Source of the DNA: an uncultured Cryomorphaceae bacterium
GTDB taxonomy: Bacteria; Bacteroidota; Bacteroidia; Flavobacteriales; Schleiferiaceae
Direction of reading: 5' to 3'
DNA: 64,000 nucleotides
Assembly: GCA_913049845.1 (NCBI GenBank)
Contig: CAJWZE010000003.1
Coordinates: forward strand, 1-64,000
In this document: positions 50,026-58,244 of the stretch, one piece after another
How the letters are laid out: the number at the start of each line of letters is the position of its first letter
Position numbering within the stretch: position 1 is the stretch's first letter
The notes under the pieces: model-generated
Databases searched by the model: none
Told to the model about the DNA's origin: nothing
Seen by the model: only the letters and a program-made list of their open reading frames with translations
Translations under genes and position numbers: made by a program

Positions 50026-50912
50026 AAAGATTAATTGTGTTTTTACTTGTTACTATTTTATTTACTTCTTGCCAGGAGGAAGCTCCTGTTGAAGTTCTTG
50101 CCACTACTTCGGTGGTGGCCGATGCGGCACGTCAGATTTTACCGGAAGAAATAACTATTACTGCGCTCATGCAGAGTAATATTGACCCGCATTCTTACAA
50201 GCCCGTAGAGAGTGATGTGGCTAAGCTGAATAGCGCGAAAATTGTCCTTCACAACGGCCTGCACTTGGAGGGTAAGATGACCGATATCTTGGAAAAGGTA
50301 GGTCGTGACAAACCGGTATATGCTATGAGTAGTGCGCTGAAGCATAACGACCTCATTGAAGTGGGACCGAACGTGCACGATCCGCACATCTGGTTCGACC
50401 TAAACCTGTGGGGCCGCTGCGTGGAAGGATTGGGCGGATTCTTGGCGCTTCAGTATCCAGATTACAAGGACGTTATTGTTGCTAATACAGAACGTTATGC
50501 CGCAGAACTGCGCGGAGTACATTCAGATTTTGCTGCAGAACTCATGGCCCTTTCGGATTCAAATAGAGCTATGGTAACGGCGCACGACGCCTTCTCTTAT
50601 TTCGGTCGCGCTTTCGCTATTGAGGTGATGGGATTGCAAGGGGTGAGTACCGCAGCAGAGTTTGGGGTAAATGACATACGCAGTACCGCTGAGTTTATTA
50701 TCGAGAGAGAATTGACAACAGTTTTTACCGAAACCTCTGTGAATGCAAAAAGCATTGAGGCGCTGAAGGAAGCTGTTGAACAGAAAGGCGGTGCCGTTCG
50801 CTTAGGTAAGCCGCTCTTCTCGGATGCTTTAGGAGAAAAAGGTTCGCCAGAGGCCACCCTTATTGGCGCATTCAAATACAATACTACACAAATTTTAAAC
50901 TCTTTAAAATGA
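50022..50912 (+). CDS. Metal ABC transporter substrate-binding lipoprotein, system II
   Basis: FTSCQEEAPVEVLATTSVVADAARQI; NIDPHSYKPVESDVAKL; HNGLHLEGK; HDPHIWFDLNLW. Confidence 0.93.
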   Translation: MKRLIVFLLVTILFTSCQEEAPVEVLATTSVVADAARQILPEEITITALMQSNIDPHSYKPVESDVAKLNSAKIVLHNGLHLEGKMTDILEKVGRDKPVYAMSSALKHNDLIEVGPNVHDPHIWFDLNLWGRCVEGLGGFLALQYPDYKDVIVANTERYAAELRGVHSDFAAELMALSDSNRAMVTAHDAFSYFGRAFAIEVMGLQGVSTAAEFGVNDIRSTAEFIIERELTTVFTETSVNAKSIEALKEAVEQKGGAVRLGKPLFSDALGEKGSPEATLIGAFKYNTTQILNSLK

Positions 50913-51712
50913 TGGAAAAGAGCATTGAAGTACACAACTTAACCGTCAGCTACCACAGCAAACCTGTATTGTGGGACGTGGACTTTTCACTACCAACGGG
51001 TAAGATTGTGGGCATCGTAGGCCCAAACGGATCGGGTAAAACGACTATGTTGAAGACCATCATGGGACTAATGAAACCAGACAGCGGATACACTGAGGTT
51101 TTCGGACAGCCTTTAGATAACGTACGTGAGCGTGTAAGCTATGTGCCGCAGCGCGAAAGTGTGGATTGGGACTTCCCTGCCGACGTCATGGATGTGGTGT
51201 TGATGGGTCGCTACCGAAAGAACAATCTATTTCGTCGCATCTCAAAAGATGACAAGCGTATCGCTACGGAAGCTTTGGAAAAAGTGAATTTGCTTGAATT
51301 TGCACACCGTCAGATTTCACAGCTTTCAGGCGGTCAGCAGCAGCGTGTATTTATCGCACGTTCACTGGCTCAGCAGGCAGATATCTACCTGATGGATGAG
51401 CCTTTTGTTGGGGTGGACGCGGCAACGGAAGATGCCATTTTACAGTTGTTGCGAGAGATGAAGAATCAGGGTAAGACGGTAATTATAGTTCATCACGATC
51501 TACATACGGCAAATGAATATTTCGATCATATCGTTTTATTGAACACCAGATTGGTCGCTGCCGGTCCCAAGGAGAAGGTATTCACCAAAGAATTGCTTCA
51601 AGAGGCATACGGCGGTCGATTGACTTTATTGTCTAAGCTGGGCGATTTGATCAGTACCGAAGAATTTCCGCTTCGCGAACCAGAATTCAAAGAAAACAAA
51701 CCGGAGAAGTAA
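50909..51712 (+). CDS. Metal ABC transporter ATP-binding protein, system II
   Basis: GIVGPNGSGKTTMLKTI Walker A; LSGGQQQRVFIARSLAQQADIYLMDEPFVGVDAAT. Confidence 0.96.
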   Translation: MMEKSIEVHNLTVSYHSKPVLWDVDFSLPTGKIVGIVGPNGSGKTTMLKTIMGLMKPDSGYTEVFGQPLDNVRERVSYVPQRESVDWDFPADVMDVVLMGRYRKNNLFRRISKDDKRIATEALEKVNLLEFAHRQISQLSGGQQQRVFIARSLAQQADIYLMDEPFVGVDAATEDAILQLLREMKNQGKTVIIVHHDLHTANEYFDHIVLLNTRLVAAGPKEKVFTKELLQEAYGGRLTLLSKLGDLISTEEFPLREPEFKENKPEK

Positions 51713-51715
51713 TTT

Positions 51716-52978
51716 ATGGATCCTATTTTCCTTAAGGTACTTATCGGAATTACATTGCTCGCTTCATCGGCGGCTGTGGTTGGTACCTTCAGTTATTTGA
51801 AGGGGCAGAGTCTTGTTGGGGATGCCATTGCCCATGCATTGTTGCCCGGGGTTGTTTTGGCCTTTTTATTGGGCGACGGTCGTAATCCTATGTTACTCAT
51901 CTTGGGGGCTTTAATCAGTGGACTTTTCGCTCACTACAGCATCGGCTATATCAAAAGCCGAACGAAGCTTAAAAGTGATACCGCGGTCAGTTTGGTGCTT
52001 TCTACCTTCTTTGGGTTTGGTATTATGCTTATGTCCTTAACGCAGCGTTCAGGACAAGGCCAGCAGGCAGGTTTAGAGCGGTACCTTTTGGGAAAGGCTG
52101 CAGCAATCACTATGGACGATGTATATGTTTTTTCTGCTCTAGCGGTGCTCTTGATGGTCGGTGTGGGGCTTTTTTACAAGGGTTTCCAATTAATGACCTT
52201 CAATGAAGATTTTGCCGCTGTTATTGGTCTTCCCGTGCCTTTGATTCGATTGACCTTTACTGTCTTGACGGTCCTTGCCATCACCGTTGGCATCCAGGCT
52301 GTAGGTGTGGTACTCATGGCTGCTTTGCTCATTACGCCCTCTGCAGCAGCGCGGGCTTGGACGAAAAGTCTGCCCGCTATGTTATTACTGGCGGCTCTTT
52401 TTGCAGCGATCTCCGCCATTACCGGCACCTATATTTCTAGCGTCATTGCTAAGATGCCCACGGGCCCTTGGGTCGTTATTGTTTTAGCAATTATCGGCTT
52501 TGGTTCCTTGATTTTTGCTCCAGAAAAGGGTTGGTTGGCCAAACGGAGAAGAGCAATGGCTAACCAAAAGAAGACCGTTCTAGAAAACGTGTTAAAGCTG
52601 ATGTTTCAGCAAGAAGAGCTCAGCGATAGGAATGTCGTATTATCGAATACGGATATTATGGATATCAGAGCGATTCGTCCAGAAAAACTGCGCAACGCCC
52701 TTACAGACTTAAAGCGCCGATTGCTCGTTGTAGAGCACTCCAGTGGTTATGCATTGACGGAATTAGGCCGCAGTGAAGGCCGTAGAGTGGTTCGTTTGCA
52801 TCGTTTGTGGGAGCTGTATTTGACAGAGCGATTGGGTATGGCAGCTGACCACATACACCCGGGAGCGGAGACTATGGAGCATGTTATTACTCCAGATATT
52901 GAAGAATTATTAGTTAAAGAATTGGGTAATCCAGAATTGGACCCACACCAAAGCCCTATTCCATATGAAGAAGATTAG
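51716..52978 (+). CDS. Metal ABC transporter permease with C-terminal winged-helix/DtxR-type domain, system II
   Basis: LKGQSLVGDAIAHALLPGVVLAFLLG; C-terminal HRLWELYLTERLGMAADHIHPGAETMEHVITPDIEELL. Confidence 0.9.
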   Translation: MDPIFLKVLIGITLLASSAAVVGTFSYLKGQSLVGDAIAHALLPGVVLAFLLGDGRNPMLLILGALISGLFAHYSIGYIKSRTKLKSDTAVSLVLSTFFGFGIMLMSLTQRSGQGQQAGLERYLLGKAAAITMDDVYVFSALAVLLMVGVGLFYKGFQLMTFNEDFAAVIGLPVPLIRLTFTVLTVLAITVGIQAVGVVLMAALLITPSAAARAWTKSLPAMLLLAALFAAISAITGTYISSVIAKMPTGPWVVIVLAIIGFGSLIFAPEKGWLAKRRRAMANQKKTVLENVLKLMFQQEELSDRNVVLSNTDIMDIRAIRPEKLRNALTDLKRRLLVVEHSSGYALTELGRSEGRRVVRLHRLWELYLTERLGMAADHIHPGAETMEHVITPDIEELLVKELGNPELDPHQSPIPYEED

Positions 52979-53867
52979 TATTATGATGTTGATGGCCTCA
53001 TCGTTTTGGGGCGTGGCGCAGGAGCGACCAGAACTAGAAGAGGTCTTCGATCCCGATGAACTTCACACTCTAGTTGTTCTAATGGAACCTATTGCCACCG
53101 ACCGTCCCGACATTACAGAAAGTGCGTTTATCACCCCTATAGGCTGGTTTCAGTGTGAAGGAGGGTATCAGTATTCGCATGCAGAAGAGTCTTTACCAGG
53201 AGGCTCAGTAACTGATAGCCACCAGTTTGAGGAAGTCCTTAGGTTTGGTATTAATCAGCGTTTTGAGTTGAGAGCGGTTATTAATGCAAATACCGAACGA
53301 ATCGACCAACCGTCAACCTGGAATGATCCAATGCGAAGAACCGGTGTAAGTCCGATAACCTTTGGTTTCAAGTACAATCTGATCAAAGAATCTGATGTGT
53401 CCCCTCAAATAACTTGGCTAAGCCAGGTCTCAAATTCTTGGATAGCTTTAGGTGATTATGCCTCCGTTTATCCCGAACAGATCTTCCACGAGCAAAGATT
53501 GACGATTGAAAAAGGAATCACCGATCGGTTTAGCTTGGGGACAAATATTGGCGCTGCAGGGGCCATGACTGGCTCCAACGGATTCATTAATGAAGGGATG
53601 TTCTCAATCGCAGCTGGCTATGACCTCGGAAATAACTGGAGTACGTATGCGGAATACTTTATGGATTGGCGGGTTATCAGCGGCCAATTTCAATACACCC
53701 CCAACGTCGACGGCGGGATGACCAAACTACTTACTAACGACCTTCAGTTCGATATTTATGCAGGGTATAACCTATCTGAATACTTTGGTACTCGATTGCC
53801 TTCAACAGGCTGGTTCATAGGGACCGGTGTTAGTTACCGTCTACCCTTAGCCCATTATTTACGTTAG
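52965..53867 (+). CDS. Predicted outer-membrane beta-barrel protein inserted between permease genes
   Basis: Signal peptide; ATDRPDITESAFITPIGWFQCEGGYQYSH; phenol-MetA-like outer-membrane protein; overlaps upstream permease gene. Confidence 0.78.
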   Translation: MKKISIMMLMASSFWGVAQERPELEEVFDPDELHTLVVLMEPIATDRPDITESAFITPIGWFQCEGGYQYSHAEESLPGGSVTDSHQFEEVLRFGINQRFELRAVINANTERIDQPSTWNDPMRRTGVSPITFGFKYNLIKESDVSPQITWLSQVSNSWIALGDYASVYPEQIFHEQRLTIEKGITDRFSLGTNIGAAGAMTGSNGFINEGMFSIAAGYDLGNNWSTYAEYFMDWRVISGQFQYTPNVDGGMTKLLTNDLQFDIYAGYNLSEYFGTRLPSTGWFIGTGVSYRLPLAHYLR

Positions 53868-54736
53868 TGAACCCATCTCTGTCTATAGCGTTAGTTGCGG
53901 CGTTCATCGCTATTGCTTGTTCTCTTTTGGGCGCCTTCTTGGTTCTGCGTAAGATGACTATGGTCGGTGATGCTATTTCGCATGCCGTACTCCCTGGCAT
54001 AGCCATTGCCTATTGGCTTTCTCAAAGTCGGGCAAGTCTATGGATGTTTTTAGGCGCAGCGATTGTTGGGGTTGGCGCTACCATTGTGATAGAAATTTTA
54101 AGGAAGAAGCTTCGGGTGCAGAGCGATGCTAGTATTGGCATGACCTTTACCTCGCTTTTCGCGCTCGGAGTGGTGCTCATTAGCTTCTGGAGCGATAGCG
54201 TTGACCTCGATCAAGAATGTGTGCTCTACGGCGAGATTGCTTACGTCCCGTTCAATATTTGGTTGGTGAATGGGGTTTCTTACGGACCTATTGCCCTGTG
54301 GTCCTCTGGAGTTCTCTTACTCGTGGTTTTATTTTATATTATAATATGCTACAAGGGCCTTAAGGTGACTAGTTTCAACGAAGATTACGCGGCTGTTTTG
54401 GGCATCGCTGCAGGCCTGTGGAATTTGAGTCTAATGTCTATGGTTAGCCTTGCCACCGTAGTTAGTTTTGAGAGTGTAGGCGCCGTATTGGTGGTGGCGC
54501 TACTTGTAGCTCCTGCGGCTACATCCTATTTGTTTATTCAGCGTCTAAAGCCATTGTTGATTGCTAGTGCCTCTGTTGGTTTAGCGGGAGCCTTAGGCGG
54601 TTATGGATTGAGTAAGGTATTAGAGACGAGTATTGCAGCGTCTATAGCTACTGTTTTGGGCGCACTATTTTTGATAGCTTTAATCATTCATTCACTTTTA
54701 GCGCGAAAAACAAGTAAGTATGCAGTGGAACCTTAA
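53867..54736 (+). CDS. Metal ABC transporter permease, system II second permease
   Basis: LRKMTMVGDAISHAVLPGIAIAYWLSQSRASL; GTG start overlapping previous stop. Confidence 0.92.
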   Translation: MNPSLSIALVAAFIAIACSLLGAFLVLRKMTMVGDAISHAVLPGIAIAYWLSQSRASLWMFLGAAIVGVGATIVIEILRKKLRVQSDASIGMTFTSLFALGVVLISFWSDSVDLDQECVLYGEIAYVPFNIWLVNGVSYGPIALWSSGVLLLVVLFYIIICYKGLKVTSFNEDYAAVLGIAAGLWNLSLMSMVSLATVVSFESVGAVLVVALLVAPAATSYLFIQRLKPLLIASASVGLAGALGGYGLSKVLETSIAASIATVLGALFLIALIIHSLLARKTSKYAVEP

Positions 54737-55160
54737 GTCTTTTGAAGAATTGACCCCACAAGAATTGTATGGGATTCTTCGATTGCGTAGTGAAGTTTTT
54801 GTGGTAGAGCAAGATTGCGTCTATCTTGATGCGGACGGATACGACGATAAAGGTTTGCATCTGTGGGCTCAAGAAGGTGATGATTATGTTGCCTGCACTC
54901 GCATGCTCCCTGCTGGTATTTATTACCAGCAAGCATCCATAGGTAGAGTGATAGTCGCTAAAAGCCATCGAGGAGGTGTTCTGGGCAAAGAGCTGATGCG
55001 CCGTTCGGAGGAAGCACTTTATGCCGCAGGCGAGCGCGGTCCCATTAAAATTATGGCACAGTCCTATTTATTGCAATGGTATTCTGCGCAGGGTTATGAA
55101 GCACAAGGAGAAGATTTTCTTGAAGACGGTATACCTCATCGAATAATGGTAAAGGCCTAG
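54720..55160 (+). CDS. GNAT family N-acetyltransferase (ElaA-like)
   Basis: LRLRSEVFVVEQDCVYLDADGYDDKGLHL; SIGRVIVAKSHRGGVLGKELM. Confidence 0.9.
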   Translation: MQWNLKSFEELTPQELYGILRLRSEVFVVEQDCVYLDADGYDDKGLHLWAQEGDDYVACTRMLPAGIYYQQASIGRVIVAKSHRGGVLGKELMRRSEEALYAAGERGPIKIMAQSYLLQWYSAQGYEAQGEDFLEDGIPHRIMVKA

Positions 55161-55390
55161 CAATACTTATCTGAGAAGAGGAGCTATAGGATATTACCAA
55201 CTTAATTGGCCGTATTCAATGTATTGGGAAAAAGGCGCCTTATATTTAAAGGTAATTTTGTTAAAAAGAACCTATTGCAGTCTTTAAATGGTTGCTTTTC
55301 AGCCACTTATCAGACTCAAAAAAGTATTCATCTTTGATTTCAGAATTATACAGAATATGAGCATTCATATTTTGATGTGTTAGTTGAAGC

Positions 55391-55423
55391 AACCCTGGAT
55401 CCCTGATCCGGGGTTTGTTTTTT
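55391..55423 (+). terminator. Intrinsic terminator
   Basis: AACCCTGGATC-CCT-GATCCGGGGTT 11-bp stem (one G-U) followed by T-rich tract. Confidence 0.75.
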
Positions 55424-55491
55424 TACAATGATTCGCTTCATCCGAGAGGAATAACTGCTACAAAAAACTCAAGCCATTTGGTGTTAGTTGG

Positions 55492-55523
55492 AAAGCCCTG
55501 AGACTTGTGTTGGGGGCTTTTTT
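55492..55523 (+). terminator. Second terminator-like hairpin
   Basis: AAAGCCC...GGGCTTT followed by TTT, ~100 nt after the preceding terminator. Confidence 0.55.
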
Positions 55524-55542
55524 ATTCCTTAAATTCGTTTGT

Positions 55543-56043
55543 ATGAATACACCAAATGGAAATGGTGCAATCTCCCTGAAAGAGAGTATGCTCGAGGTGG
55601 AAGGTTGGAGCCCGGAAATCTTCCAGCGCAATTTCAACGACTTCCTAGACGGCCAGCCTTATCTTGTCGGCAACCTTATGAATGCCGACGAAGGCATGGA
55701 AGAGGCTACGCATTCTTGTATGCTTAAGGCTGTATTGGTTTTGAAGTGGTCGTTCCAAAAGATGGGATGGCGTGCCACTATGCTCAGCGAAGAGAAATGG
55801 ATAGGTATCATTGAATCTCGAATGGAGGTGTATGAGGAGCACCAAGAAGATAATGGGTTGGACATTGAATCCTTGATCAAGATCAGTAGCTCGCCCAATA
55901 CCTTAGGCGAACTTTACCTCTACGTAGCTGAAAATAATGCGATGAGTAACGAAGCTGCAGGGAACATCCTCTTCCTTTTGGACTGTGCCATTGAAGCTAT
56001 GGAAATGGCCGTATTGCAGGATAAAACTGAGAGTAACGCTTAA
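55543..56043 (+). CDS. Hypothetical protein at head of paa block
   Basis: Intact ORF from MNTPNGNGAISL, 1-nt overlap with paaI; family not recognised. Confidence 0.7.
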   Translation: MNTPNGNGAISLKESMLEVEGWSPEIFQRNFNDFLDGQPYLVGNLMNADEGMEEATHSCMLKAVLVLKWSFQKMGWRATMLSEEKWIGIIESRMEVYEEHQEDNGLDIESLIKISSSPNTLGELYLYVAENNAMSNEAAGNILFLLDCAIEAMEMAVLQDKTESNA

Positions 56044-56456
56044 TGGACAAGGCCGTAAATATCGTCCGCCATATGATGGAAAATGACGCATTTAGCAAGT
56101 GGTTAGGCATAGAAGTCGCTTCCAATTCGGCCGGCTCTGCCGTTTTAAAAATGACCGTTCGGGAAGAAATGACGAACGGGTTCGGTATTGCCCATGGTGG
56201 TATCACGTACTCTCTCGCAGATTCGGCCCTGGCCTTTGCTTCAAACGGTGGCGGCCGTCAAAGCCTGTCCATTGAGACCAGCATCCACCACATTGCCAAA
56301 GTGAAAACTGGGGACATCATTACTGCTTCTGCGTCGCTTATCAGCGAGACTAACAAAACAGGCATTTATCAAATAGATATCACAACTACTTCGGGACAGC
56401 GCGTGGCATGGTTTAAAGGAACCGTATACCGCACAACGAAAGAATGGAACCTATGA
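56043..56456 (+). CDS. paaI: Hydroxyphenylacetyl-CoA thioesterase PaaI
   Basis: MTNGFGIAHGGITYSLADSALAFASN hotdog-fold thioesterase; paa context. Confidence 0.92.
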   Translation: MDKAVNIVRHMMENDAFSKWLGIEVASNSAGSAVLKMTVREEMTNGFGIAHGGITYSLADSALAFASNGGGRQSLSIETSIHHIAKVKTGDIITASASLISETNKTGIYQIDITTTSGQRVAWFKGTVYRTTKEWNL

Positions 56457-57658
56457 AAAAGACCTATATCGTAGATGGCGTCCGTACGCCCATTGGAAAA
56501 TTTAAAGGCACCCTAGCTGCGGTGCGCACTGATGATTTAGCGGCTATGACCATCGCCAAACTCATAGAGAGGAACCCCGATGTGGACCCTTACGCCATTG
56601 ACGATGTTATACTAGGGTGTGCAAACCAAGCTGGTGAGGATAACCGAAATGTGGCCCGTATGGCGGCACTTTTGGCTGGACTTCCGTGGAGTATTCCAGG
56701 AGAAACCGTTAATCGCTTGTGTGCCTCAGGTATGAGTGCGGCCATCCATGCCCATCGCGCCATTATTGCCGGCGACGGCGATCTTTTCATTGCCGGAGGT
56801 GTGGAAAACATGAGTCGCGGTCCGTATGTCATGAGCAAGCCTCAGACGGCGTACGGCACCGACAGTAAGATGTACGACAGCTCTTTTGGATGGCGTTTTG
56901 TTAATCCAAAGATGAAGGAGTTGTATGGTACCCATGCTATGGGTGAGACCGCAGAGAACCTTGTGGAGCAGTTCGGCATCAGCCGTAAAGATCAAGACGC
57001 TTTTGCCCTTTGGTCACAGCAAAAAGCCTCTCGAGCACAGGAGCGCGGTAGATTTGACCTGGAGAAATTCGCAGTGGAAATCCCACATCGTAATAAAGAT
57101 CAGATAGTCTTCACGAATGATGAATTCATGAAGCCTCAAACCACATTGGAAGTCCTTTGTGGCTTGAGAGCAGCGTTCAAAAAGAATGGCTCTGTGACTG
57201 CTGGGAACAGCTCCGGGTTGAACGACGGTGCAGTGGCCTTGCTTATAGCCAGTGGAGAAGCCTTGGAGAAACACAGCTTGAAGCCATTGGCACGTGTAGT
57301 TAATTCAGCAGTCGCGGGCGTGGAGCCACGGATCATGGGAATAGGCCCTGTGGAGGCCTCGAAGAAGGCATTGGCCAAGGCTGGATTAACCCTGGACGAC
57401 ATGGACATTATCGAACTCAATGAGGCTTTTGCAGCACAAGTTTTGGCCTGTACTCGTGAACTTGGTTTAGCGGATAATGATGAGCGTATCAACCCGAACG
57501 GCGGTGCTATTGCATTAGGCCATCCACTCGGGGTGACGGGAGGTCGCATCCTTCATTCCGCAGCCTTGGAGTTGCAAGATTCCGGCAAGAAATACGCTTT
57601 GGTGAGTATGTGTATTGGCGTTGGCCAGGGCTATGCCACCATTTTAGAACGCGCATAA
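56453..57658 (+). CDS. paaJ: Acetyl-CoA acyltransferase (PaaJ/PcaF-like thiolase)
   Basis: VDGVRTPIGKFKGTLA; VNRLCASGMSAAIHAHRAI; NPNGGAIALGHPLGVTGGRI; CIGVGQGYATILE. Confidence 0.92.
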   Translation: MKKTYIVDGVRTPIGKFKGTLAAVRTDDLAAMTIAKLIERNPDVDPYAIDDVILGCANQAGEDNRNVARMAALLAGLPWSIPGETVNRLCASGMSAAIHAHRAIIAGDGDLFIAGGVENMSRGPYVMSKPQTAYGTDSKMYDSSFGWRFVNPKMKELYGTHAMGETAENLVEQFGISRKDQDAFALWSQQKASRAQERGRFDLEKFAVEIPHRNKDQIVFTNDEFMKPQTTLEVLCGLRAAFKKNGSVTAGNSSGLNDGAVALLIASGEALEKHSLKPLARVVNSAVAGVEPRIMGIGPVEASKKALAKAGLTLDDMDIIELNEAFAAQVLACTRELGLADNDERINPNGGAIALGHPLGVTGGRILHSAALELQDSGKKYALVSMCIGVGQGYATILERA

Positions 57659-57659
57659 G

Positions 57660-58244
57660 ATGGCTATTTACCAATTCCTTGATTTCATTCCCGTCGTGCA
57701 TCCTACGGCCTTCGTGCACCCCCAAGCGAATGTGACGGGTGATGTGATCGTGGGTCCTCATTGTTACATTGGGCCTGGGGCTGCGCTCCGTGGCGACTGG
57801 GGCAGGATTGTACTCGAAGAAGGAGTGAATGTGCAAGAGAATTGTGTTGTCCATATGTTTCCAAAAACCGAAACACGACTCAAGAAGATGGCGCACGTAG
57901 GGCATGGCGCAATCATTCACGGCGGTACGCTGGGTGAGAACGTGCTTATCGGGATGAATGCCGTGGTTATGGACAATGTTGAGGTTGGTGAAGGCTCTAT
58001 TGTGGGCGCATTGGCTTTTGTACCGCAGAATACTGTCATTCCGCCAAGGAGCATCTTCGTAGGCAATCCCGGTAAAGTGGTCAGGCCAGTCATTGATGAA
58101 ATGCTGGAATGGAAGACGGAAGGGACGAAATTGTACATGGAGCTTTCCAAACAATGTCAGGACACCTTGAAAGAGGTGGAGCCATTGAAGGAATTGGAAC
58201 CTAACAGACCAGAACATAAGGGAACCTATCAAACACACAAATAG
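57660..58244 (+). CDS. paaY: Phenylacetic acid degradation protein PaaY (gamma-carbonic anhydrase-like hexapeptide)
   Basis: VHPQANVTGDVIVGPHCYIGPGAALRGDWGRIVLEEGVNVQENCVVHMFP. Confidence 0.92.
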   Translation: MAIYQFLDFIPVVHPTAFVHPQANVTGDVIVGPHCYIGPGAALRGDWGRIVLEEGVNVQENCVVHMFPKTETRLKKMAHVGHGAIIHGGTLGENVLIGMNAVVMDNVEVGEGSIVGALAFVPQNTVIPPRSIFVGNPGKVVRPVIDEMLEWKTEGTKLYMELSKQCQDTLKEVEPLKELEPNRPEHKGTYQTHK

